Shown here in pieces: positions 8,054 to 15,887 of a stretch of 48,725 nucleotides of DNA. This stretch comes from JAAYCI01 sp031549285. GTDB lineage: Bacteria; Bacillota; Clostridia; Oscillospirales; Ruminococcaceae. The translations under genes were made by a program, and so were the position numbers. Position 1 is the first letter of the stretch. Each line of letters begins with the position of its first letter. The notes beneath the pieces were generated by a model. The model saw only the letters and a program-made list of their open reading frames with translations. It made no database searches and was not told where the DNA came from. The DNA is taken from the NCBI GenBank assembly GCA_031549285.1, contig JAVBPZ010000014.1:1-48725 (forward strand). The letters are read 5' to 3'.

Positions 8054-8749
8054 ATGAAGAAGTTTTTTGCCGTTGTTTTTGCCCTGGCGCTGGTGGTGTC
8101 TTTGGCTGCCTGTAACGCAAAGGAAGCGGTGCAGGATACCGTCCGCGATGCACTGGAGGGTGCAGATGCCACGTCGAACATGCCAGCTGCGCAGGCAGCA
8201 TCCGATGCGGGAACGCCTGCGGACGGGGCTGCCATGGAATCTTTGATCGACTGGATGCGTACCGGCACCTTCAGTTATGACTTTACCCTGACCACCGAGT
8301 ATCAGGGCCAAAAGACCGAGTCTACCGGCTCGATGGCCATGGACGACGGCAACTATGCCATGACGTCGGAGCAGGTGGTCGATGGCCAACAGGTCAAGTC
8401 CCGCGTACTGATTCTGGACGGCGAAGTGTATGTCATCGACGATGCCAGCATGCTGATTATGAAGGTTGGCACCGCCGGCCCGGAAATAACCGGCGGCTTG
8501 CCCACCGATTTTTCGGAGATTACGCTGGTGGGTACCGGTGAAGGGGAAGTAAATGGCCGCACATTGCCGTATGAGGAGTATACCGCCGAAGGTGCCAATG
8601 TGAAATACTATATGGATGGCGACATGGTATACGCCATTGAATCGGAGTATGAGGGTGCCTGGTCGCTGATGATTATTTCGAACGCGACCAATACCGTGCC
8701 GGCCGGCGCCTTTGATATGCCGGAAGGCTACATGGAGATGACGCTCTGA
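8054..8749 (+). CDS. Predicted lipoprotein, LppX/DUF6612-like fold possible
   Basis: A 231-residue lipoprotein with a lipobox at Cys20 (LAAC). The residues following the cysteine match those of the lipoprotein at 5984. After an Ala-rich linker, the domain from about residue 60 has the feel of a LolA/LppX-type beta sheet (repeated strands with TGSMAMDDGNYAMTSE, RVLILDGEVYVIDD, VKYYMDGDMVYAIE), as found in lipoproteins that hold a hydrophobic ligand. That fold suggestion is inference from pattern only. AAGGAGGAAG precedes the ATG. A strong hairpin terminator follows the gene. Confidence 0.8.
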   Translation: MKKFFAVVFALALVVSLAACNAKEAVQDTVRDALEGADATSNMPAAQAASDAGTPADGAAMESLIDWMRTGTFSYDFTLTTEYQGQKTESTGSMAMDDGNYAMTSEQVVDGQQVKSRVLILDGEVYVIDDASMLIMKVGTAGPEITGGLPTDFSEITLVGTGEGEVNGRTLPYEEYTAEGANVKYYMDGDMVYAIESEYEGAWSLMIISNATNTVPAGAFDMPEGYMEMTL

Positions 8750-8788
8750 TTCATACAGCGGGATGGATGATTGGCTTTTTCAGAACCG

Positions 8789-8832
8789 GCGCGCAGCGGA
8801 AGAATGTCGCCGCTGCGCGCTTTTGCATTTTT
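8789..8832 (+). terminator. Intrinsic terminator after lipoprotein gene
   Basis: An 11-bp perfect GC-rich stem, GCGCGCAGCGG (8789-8799) and CCGCTGCGCGC (8810-8820), is followed directly by TTTTGCATTTTT. It separates the lipoprotein gene from the PH-like gene, although some read-through is possible. Confidence 0.85.
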
Positions 8833-8899
8833 CACGAAGCCCGGAAGAGTACGGTTGGGCATGGTGAATTTTCCCAAAACAAAGGAGGTGCAGCTGCGA

Positions 8900-10249
8900 G
8901 TGGAAAACTCTTCGCCAATGGGGGACCGCGCGCTGTCGGCCCAAGAAACCCCGCCGGCATTTGAATATGGCGCCCAGGTTGCGTCCCCCTTCCTGAATGG
9001 GGAAGGGAAGCTGGTGGTGGGGGATGACGCGGTAAAAATCACGGCACTGTTCGATATTGTGGAGCTTCCCTATGCTGATGTTCAGGCGTTGATACGGGAA
9101 GAGCACAGTGTTACTCTGCGAACAAAAAATGGAGATATTCATTTTTCCCGCCTGGGCAGCTGGTGCGAGGCGTTTTATGCCGAGGTACTGGCGGCGTATA
9201 ACAAAAAGGTGTTGAAAGCGCTGTTCGTGCAGGGACAGCCGCTTTTGGAGACGGCGGGCGAAGTGCGGTATGTGGAAGACGGCGCGGTATTTCAAACCAA
9301 GGCGCCGGTGCAGGTGTATGAAAACTGTGTTTGCATCCTGCCGCCGGATTTACATGCACGGCGCGTTCCGCTGTGTTTCGTAACCGGTATGGAAAAAAAG
9401 GAGTACACCGTCACCCTGCGCCTGGACACCGGGGATACATACACCTTTGCCAAGCTGGGCTATGATACCGACCCGTTCGCGGTGGCGGTGGAAGCGCAGA
9501 TACGTAAGGTGCGGGAAACGGCGCTGGCAGCGGTGAAAAAGCTGGACCCCGCTCTGGCGGCTGCGCAGGCGTCGGCCCTTGCCCGCCTGATGCCGGAAGG
9601 TGTTGCCGCGCCTATGGGTAAGCTGGCGGCTGTGGCGCCAGCCTTTGTGTCTGCGCTGGAGGCAGCGCTGGCAGCCAGCCGTGCTGCGGGCAGCTACAGC
9701 GTTTTTAAGGAAATGTGTGACCCAGCACAAATCTTTCTGGGGTTCAAAAAAAGCGATGGCCAGGGCGCAGCCGACGGTGCGCAGGCAGAGGAGAAACTGC
9801 CCGCAGGGCAGGGGGTGCCCGGGATGGACCAGCTGGCCGGCCTGGCAGGTATGCTGGCCACCGGCACGCCAGATAACACGGATGGCTCTGACAAAGCGCA
9901 GGAGGAGCTCATGCTGTGGATGATTGCGCCATCGCCGGACGGCCGTGCCTGTGCGGTGGAGTTTGCCGGGGGCCAAGACGCAGCCGCGGCGACCTTTGTC
10001 TATCGGTTTGATGGACGGTATGAGGATTTTGCCGGAAAGCTGAACCGTGCGCTGGAGGCAACCGCTTTCAAGCGGGAGGTTATTCGCCTGAGTGAGGAAG
10101 ACCTGCTGCTACCACAGAACGATGATTACCGCATGGCGGTGCAGCGGACGCGCGCCATACAGCTGATTCGCGCCGGGTTTGCCGGCAGGGCTATACACAC
10201 GGGGCAAGATAGCTGGAAAAAGCAGGTCTTGACGCTGTGGGGAAATTAA
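8900..10249 (+). CDS. Protein with two PH-like repeats, unknown function
   Basis: A 449-residue soluble protein. Two similar segments, at about residues 30-105 and 135-215, each show seven or so predicted strands and a closing helix with the pattern hydrophobic-GD-TYTF/IHF-L-G....F..x(8)V, as in bacterial pleckstrin-homology-like domains. The middle is Ala-rich and helical, and the C-terminal ~70 residues form a separate mixed domain (YRFDGRYEDFAGKLNRAL...). The start is inferred as GTG at 8900, about eleven bases after AAAGGAGGTG. It has no signal peptide, so it is cytoplasmic and may dock on the membrane or on the zinc-ribbon proteins. A terminator precedes it, so it may have its own promoter. 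Confidence 0.75.
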   Translation: MENSSPMGDRALSAQETPPAFEYGAQVASPFLNGEGKLVVGDDAVKITALFDIVELPYADVQALIREEHSVTLRTKNGDIHFSRLGSWCEAFYAEVLAAYNKKVLKALFVQGQPLLETAGEVRYVEDGAVFQTKAPVQVYENCVCILPPDLHARRVPLCFVTGMEKKEYTVTLRLDTGDTYTFAKLGYDTDPFAVAVEAQIRKVRETALAAVKKLDPALAAAQASALARLMPEGVAAPMGKLAAVAPAFVSALEAALAASRAAGSYSVFKEMCDPAQIFLGFKKSDGQGAADGAQAEEKLPAGQGVPGMDQLAGLAGMLATGTPDNTDGSDKAQEELMLWMIAPSPDGRACAVEFAGGQDAAAATFVYRFDGRYEDFAGKLNRALEATAFKREVIRLSEEDLLLPQNDDYRMAVQRTRAIQLIRAGFAGRAIHTGQDSWKKQVLTLWGN

Positions 10250-10284
10250 CATATGTAAAAGAAGGATTTGCCGACATAAGAACA

Positions 10285-10320
10285 CCCCGTTTAATCGCGA
10301 GATTTAACGGGGCGTTTTTT
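10285..10320 (+). terminator. Intrinsic terminator of the 3.8-10.2 kb cluster
   Basis: CCCCGTT (10285-10291) pairs with AACGGGG (10306-10312), extended by AAT/ATT inside, with a T6 run at 10315-10320. It separates the plus-strand cluster from the convergent surface-protein gene. On the minus strand the tail is weaker but may serve that gene too. Confidence 0.85.
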
Positions 10321-10357
10321 GGTAATTCGTTGTTTTCAGTTTTTGGCAGTTGACGGG

Positions 10358-13300
10358 CTAACGCATTTCTTCCGCATCTTTTACCGCTGTGGTGCGTTGG
10401 CGATTTTTCACCGCCAGGTAGATGGATGTCAGGGCGGCAAAGCCAACAAATACTAAGGCGATCAGCAGTGTCCAGCGGTTGAACCACACCATCGGCTGGG
10501 AAATGTCATCCAGCAGCAGGAACAGCGCACCGGGCAGCAGGCCCGCGAATATGCTCAGCAGCCACAGCACCAGCGGACGGCGGGGTTGGGCACCGGTATG
10601 GGTGGTGTCGTCGCCGGTGGAAACGGCGGCATCACTCACGGTTTCCTGGGCATACCGGCTGTCCTGCTCGCCGTCACCACGGCGCTTTTTCACAAGGCCG
10701 GTAACCAGCAGCAACACGCTGAGGAAGAAGCCCAGCACACCCAGCAACAGGCTGACAAAGCTCCAGGCAGAAACGACATCCAGGCCGCCGGTAGGTACTC
10801 GGCCGTTAAATATATCGGTGATGGGGTTACCGCTCTGGTTGCTGAACGCTTCGCTTAAGGTCGGCGAAAGGATCACCCCGCTGGTGGGCTGCGGTGCGCT
10901 GGCCGCAGAGGTCGGCGCCGGGGGCACGCTTTCCGTGGAGGTCACCACCGGCACACTGGCCATAGAGGAGCTGCCGGAGCTGCCGGAGGAAACACTGCGA
11001 GAAGTCGTGCTGGAAGAACTGGCCGCACTGCTGGAGACCGGCACAGACGCCGGAATTTCCTGCCACACCGCAACCAGGGTGATGTCGTTGTTCGGCATGG
11101 TATTTTTGGCAAAGTCCCACACCTGGTTACCGCTGGCCAGCAGCGTCCAGTGCTGGAAGGTGTAGCCGGTGCGAGTGGGGACAAAACTGGGAACCAGCGC
11201 ACCATAGGCAACGGTTTTGGTATCCAGCACGGCGCCTTCGCTCATGTAGGTTACCGTGTAGTTTTTCAGCGTCCATTTGGCTTTCAGGGTCAAATCCCGC
11301 GCGGGCATGGTGCCGGTGGTGAAGTTCCATTCCGCATTTTGTTCATCGAACCAGCCGCCAAAAGCGTAGCCGGTACGGGTGGGGTCGGCGGGCTTCACAA
11401 TGGGGTCTTGATAATATAGGTTGCTGACGGAATTTTTCCCGGCACCATTATAGTCAAAGGTCAGCTTGTAGGCAATCGGCAGGTATTGCGCATATAGTGT
11501 GGTGCCGCCAGCCGGGGTGGTGTCGGTGGCAAAATCCCACACGTTGCCGTTAATAGCCGCGGTGTACCAGCCCTTGAAGTCTTTGCCGGTCAGGCTGGGG
11601 TCGGTGGCGGGTTTTGTCACCAATGCGCCCGGCAGCAGTGTTTGCTCCGCCGGTACCGGGGTGCCGCCCTGGGTGTCGAAGAGTACCGTAACATTTGCCG
11701 GGCCCCACTGCGCGGTCAGGGTAAGCGTAGGCGTTGCGCTATCAGCGCCCACCACGCCATTTGTGGTGGTTACAGCGGTGCCGCCGGTGGAAAATGCCCA
11801 TGTTATGGCAGTATCCGCCTGTTTCCAGCCCAGGAACACCAAGCCCTGGCGAGAAGGCACATTGTTTGGGGCTTCGGTAATCACGGCGCCGTAGGTTGCC
11901 GTTTTTGCGGCCGTGTTCGCCGGGAGCAAAATGTTGCTGCCGGAAACACCCTCGCTTTGCTCATAGGCCAGGTCGTAAATGATATCCACCGTTTTCCCGG
12001 TGCGAATGGCGTAGAATGTTATGTCACCCGCCGTGTTTTCGCTGCCGGGCACCAGATCGGGCGCAAGGTACGCGTCTGCCGCTATGCCGCCGGCCGCGTC
12101 GTCGGCTTTGGAGTACCAGCGTGCAAAGGTATAGCCGGGTACTGTGGTGGCGGTGGGGATATCTCCCGCAGCCAGGGTACTGCCGGGATATTTGTATGCC
12201 GTCTCGAAACTAGCCGGGTTTGCGCAGTTGTCGTTAAACTGCACCGCATACGGCGGTATCATGCCAAAATCCAGGCCAGCCTGCACCGTTTCGTCCACCA
12301 CCGCCGTGGCGCTGGCAATGGTGTAACTGGTGGCGGCAGCCGCTATGCTGCCCGGGAACCGCAGTCCATCGGGTGTCGCCTGCGGGTTTTGAATGACCAA
12401 TTTTACGGCGTCTCCTTCCGCTGTGGGTACCATGAAAATGCCGTTTTCATCGGTATACACATCCGGCAAGGCCGCGCCGCCGGTTGCCCGGGTGGAGGTA
12501 ACGCGCACATTTTCAAACAGTTCCTCTCCGGCGTCATACTGCCCGTTGCGGTTCGCGTCCTTGTACACGCGCCCTACCACCAGCCCGGAATCCAGGCGTA
12601 TGGCAACCGGCTCGCTGGCCACGTTTGCTTTCGTAATGCTGCCGGATAGGGTATAGCTGACCACCGCAGAGTAGTTGTTGATGTTCCCACTCCAGGCGGC
12701 TTTGTCCACTATATCCCCGAGGACCTTCATTTCAAAGGTATAGGTAGGCGCGGCGCCATCGGGAATGGGGCTGGTGCGCTCTATGCGAATGGTGCGTATT
12801 TCGTCGGTAAGGCCGGCGGCAGCCAGTTCCTCCCAGGTTTGGAACAGCGTGGCAATGTTTGCATCGGCGGTGTTCGCCACATACTGGGTGGAGTAGGTGA
12901 TGACGGTTCCGGAGGCATCCGACGAGATCACCTTGTTTTTAATAGCGGCCGACCAGGTGAAGGCGGTGCCGCCAAAGGAGGCTTCACCGGCACCGCTGCC
13001 TGGTACGTGCGGTACAGGAATATGCGCGGTATAGCTGCCTACCGCCGCCCCGGACAGGTTCTCTGCCTGCAGCTGATAAAAGCTGGTACCAATGGGTGTT
13101 AGGCCCAGCACACTGCTGGCGTTGCCATTGTAGGTGACCCAGCCGGAATCGTACCCGCCGGCCAGCTGCAGCTTTGCCGCGGTGGAAACATAAAAGATTT
13201 TTTGGCCCTGCACTGTGAAGCTGGCGGAACTTGAGCCGGTGCCATACATCTGCGTGGTGTTTCCGTCGCCTGCCACGTCGTATTGGTTGGCGTTAATATT

Positions 13301-15871
13301 TATGCCATAACCTGCGTATTTCACCATGGCGGGGCTGTGGTCTTTTTGAATTGGCTGTACCCACAGCGGCTCTACCATGCTGCGCACCTGTGTGGGTGCG
13401 TTTGCGTTTACTTTGAAAGTGTATTTCAAATTGAAAGCATGGTCTGCCCGCCCCACGGCGCCTTTATAGCTCATGATGATATCCGGCAGACGGACTTTAT
13501 ACACGATGTTTCCTGTGTTGTCCACCAGTTCGGTAATCCGTTCTGCCGGTACTTTTTCATAAACACTGGGGGTTACCCCCTGCTGTTCGACATAGATACT
13601 GTCTGCATCAATGACACTAATACCCATAGAACGAATATAGACATCCAAGCCTTTTACATAGGTGACAATTCCCGCGCCGGGGGCGGTGTTCGTGGGAATA
13701 CTGACGAGCGCAAGGCGCGTCTGCCGGGTATAGGTGCTACCGGCGGTCATATCCCCCATAGGGGTGCTCATCGAAATCCCTATATTTGTTTTTTCTAAAA
13801 TAGGAATAGTGATATTTACGGGAGCATTCCAGCCTGTGCCTACGTCCTCCAGGCTGCCTACGTTCACCGAGACATCCATAATGAAATTTGCCGGCTGATC
13901 ATGGAAATACCCAAAGACAAAGGCGGGGCCGCCTATGTTGTTGTCGCCACCGTTAGTAGCGCCGCCATAGGCGCCCACCAGCTTGTCTATTTCATACTCG
14001 ATGCTGACAATATAGTCGGTAGCCGACACGCTGTTTGGCGCCGCGGTAAATTCTCTCAAATCAAAGACGATATAGTCCATAGTGCCGTCGGTCATGGAAC
14101 GGGCGAACCCCACCGCATAGTCTTCGGCGGTTATCACCTTACCGGAGGCCAGCACCGCCCGCAGGTGCGGCACCACCCCGTCGGATCCCACTGGTATACG
14201 CACGGTGCGCGCACAGGCGCCGTTGTCTGCAAAATCAATGTGGATGCTTTGTAAATCCGTAGGGAAAGGGTTGATATTCCGAATACAGTAGGCGCCCAAA
14301 ACGGTGGAGGTTCCAGGATCCATTTCACTTTCCGGCACATAGCCAATGCCATACATAGAGGGGGATTTGGTTATAGTTACCGTCTCAGTTAGGTTATCCA
14401 GGTTAAACACTGTCACGGTGGGGTTGGCGATTAGCCGGCCATAAGCCCCTTCGGGATAGTCGCCATAGGGTTTCAGCGAAAAGTTGCTGCCGGTAAAGGA
14501 ATGTTTTTGGTAGGCCGCAGTTTCGCCAACGGTAAAATTAAGCGTGAATTTTTCCCGATCTGTTCCACCGGCGTATACATTGGTCATCGTAATGTTTATC
14601 GAGGTAGAACCATCAGCATTATTCACCACTGTGTAGGCCACGTTGGCGGTCGACAGACCACTGCTAGCCGGGTAGGTAATGGGGGTACCCGCAACAATAA
14701 ACCCTTTTGGGACATGTATGGTGAATTTCAGCGTATCATAAATACCGCCAAACAGGGTGGCGCCGGTTCCATAGGAAAGCAAACAAAAATCAAAGCTTGC
14801 CGCTTGTCCGCGTATCAACGTCAGGTTATAGGGCTGCGACGGGTTTAAATCCAGGCCCAGCTTTCCGGTGATAGCCAGTGTTTCCAGTACCTGTGTTTCA
14901 ATAACGGTTGGGGTAGCATCGCGGGTTTCTTTGGTGGTTACTGTAATGGCGTTTGTGTATAGTTTTTCGTCCTGGCTGCTGGTCCAGAACAGTGTGTCAT
15001 ATGCCACGGTGGGCCGCAGCACAAACTCGGTCACATTTTCGCTGTCTTTCAGCACATAGGTTACGGTGCCGCTGCCCACACCAAGACTGTTCGGCCGGTT
15101 ACTCACGGTAATAGGCGCGTCCTGCACAAAGCTGGCGGTTTCCACCGCGCTGCGCAGTTCCGCGGGCAAATCACTGTTGCGGTACACCCAGGTGCCACCG
15201 GAGGAGTAAAACCCCGGCAGGGTGGCAAACTTCAGCCCATTTTGAATACGGATGGTAATGGTGCGGCCGGTGATTGCAACATCGTCGCTGGCGCTGAAGG
15301 CCGCCGCCACTTCCAGTACTTTGGGGGAATTCATAAAGTCTGTGTAGCTAAAGGTTACTTTATCCGCGTCACCGGACAAGTCGTTTCCGTCAAAGGTTGC
15401 CAGGGGGCCAACGTTTTGGGTTCCCTGCAGGGCCTGCACACCCGCCGGCGCCTGCGGCGCAGCCGCGGCCTGGCTGGCAGCGCCAGACACACCGGTGCCG
15501 GTTCCTTCGGCACCGGCGGCGCCGGCGGAACTGCCGGTTTCACTGCCTGCTCCGTTCGCGCCGCTGCCGCTGGTGGCTTCCGCCCCACTGCTGGCGGCAT
15601 CTCCCGCGCTGCTTTGGCTGGCCGCGCTGGTGCCGGTGGTGTCTGTGCCGGTGCTCTGGGTGCCGCTCTGCCCGCCGGTTTCGGCGCCGGTATTGCCGGA
15701 AGTACCAGCAGCACCTTCACCAGTACCAGCGCTTTCACTGCTACCCGCGCCACCCTGTGCATACACAGGCATCGCGCCCTCCGGCACAAACGACGCAAAC
15801 ACCACCAGCCCCAACAGGACCAGCAGCCCTCTTTTGGCCAGTTCTTTCCATTGTATGCTCTTCTTCGCCAT
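10358..15871 (-). CDS. Giant surface protein with InlB-type repeats and three-helix C-terminal anchor
   Basis: An 1837-residue secreted, membrane-anchored protein. Residues 1-39 form a signal peptide (KK...hydrophobic...VYAQ). A Ser/Gly/Ala/Thr-rich spacer runs to about 150, then a long beta-rich region (about 150-1090) of adhesin-like domains. An SdrD B-like unit lies near 1097-1160 (GRVYKDANRNGQYDAGEE, a possible calcium loop). About 1207-1607 holds tandem InlB B/Listeria-Bacteroides repeats ending in GWY/GWF...L.A.W, and a Ser-rich stalk follows. The C-terminus has three hydrophobic segments (about 1694-1727, 1764-1787, 1797-1820) in place of an LPxTG signal. GGGGGA precedes the ATG. It lies 16 bp after a sigma-factor gene and is probably cotranscribed and controlled by it. 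Its role is likely adhesion; the ligand is unknown. Confidence 0.88.
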   Translation of the reverse strand: MAKKSIQWKELAKRGLLVLLGLVVFASFVPEGAMPVYAQGGAGSSESAGTGEGAAGTSGNTGAETGGQSGTQSTGTDTTGTSAASQSSAGDAASSGAEATSGSGANGAGSETGSSAGAAGAEGTGTGVSGAASQAAAAPQAPAGVQALQGTQNVGPLATFDGNDLSGDADKVTFSYTDFMNSPKVLEVAAAFSASDDVAITGRTITIRIQNGLKFATLPGFYSSGGTWVYRNSDLPAELRSAVETASFVQDAPITVSNRPNSLGVGSGTVTYVLKDSENVTEFVLRPTVAYDTLFWTSSQDEKLYTNAITVTTKETRDATPTVIETQVLETLAITGKLGLDLNPSQPYNLTLIRGQAASFDFCLLSYGTGATLFGGIYDTLKFTIHVPKGFIVAGTPITYPASSGLSTANVAYTVVNNADGSTSINITMTNVYAGGTDREKFTLNFTVGETAAYQKHSFTGSNFSLKPYGDYPEGAYGRLIANPTVTVFNLDNLTETVTITKSPSMYGIGYVPESEMDPGTSTVLGAYCIRNINPFPTDLQSIHIDFADNGACARTVRIPVGSDGVVPHLRAVLASGKVITAEDYAVGFARSMTDGTMDYIVFDLREFTAAPNSVSATDYIVSIEYEIDKLVGAYGGATNGGDNNIGGPAFVFGYFHDQPANFIMDVSVNVGSLEDVGTGWNAPVNITIPILEKTNIGISMSTPMGDMTAGSTYTRQTRLALVSIPTNTAPGAGIVTYVKGLDVYIRSMGISVIDADSIYVEQQGVTPSVYEKVPAERITELVDNTGNIVYKVRLPDIIMSYKGAVGRADHAFNLKYTFKVNANAPTQVRSMVEPLWVQPIQKDHSPAMVKYAGYGININANQYDVAGDGNTTQMYGTGSSSASFTVQGQKIFYVSTAAKLQLAGGYDSGWVTYNGNASSVLGLTPIGTSFYQLQAENLSGAAVGSYTAHIPVPHVPGSGAGEASFGGTAFTWSAAIKNKVISSDASGTVITYSTQYVANTADANIATLFQTWEELAAAGLTDEIRTIRIERTSPIPDGAAPTYTFEMKVLGDIVDKAAWSGNINNYSAVVSYTLSGSITKANVASEPVAIRLDSGLVVGRVYKDANRNGQYDAGEELFENVRVTSTRATGGAALPDVYTDENGIFMVPTAEGDAVKLVIQNPQATPDGLRFPGSIAAAATSYTIASATAVVDETVQAGLDFGMIPPYAVQFNDNCANPASFETAYKYPGSTLAAGDIPTATTVPGYTFARWYSKADDAAGGIAADAYLAPDLVPGSENTAGDITFYAIRTGKTVDIIYDLAYEQSEGVSGSNILLPANTAAKTATYGAVITEAPNNVPSRQGLVFLGWKQADTAITWAFSTGGTAVTTTNGVVGADSATPTLTLTAQWGPANVTVLFDTQGGTPVPAEQTLLPGALVTKPATDPSLTGKDFKGWYTAAINGNVWDFATDTTPAGGTTLYAQYLPIAYKLTFDYNGAGKNSVSNLYYQDPIVKPADPTRTGYAFGGWFDEQNAEWNFTTGTMPARDLTLKAKWTLKNYTVTYMSEGAVLDTKTVAYGALVPSFVPTRTGYTFQHWTLLASGNQVWDFAKNTMPNNDITLVAVWQEIPASVPVSSSAASSSSTTSRSVSSGSSGSSSMASVPVVTSTESVPPAPTSAASAPQPTSGVILSPTLSEAFSNQSGNPITDIFNGRVPTGGLDVVSAWSFVSLLLGVLGFFLSVLLLVTGLVKKRRGDGEQDSRYAQETVSDAAVSTGDDTTHTGAQPRRPLVLWLLSIFAGLLPGALFLLLDDISQPMVWFNRWTLLIALVFVGFAALTSIYLAVKNRQRTTAVKDAEEMR

Positions 15872-15887
15872 TGCTCTTTCCCCCGTT

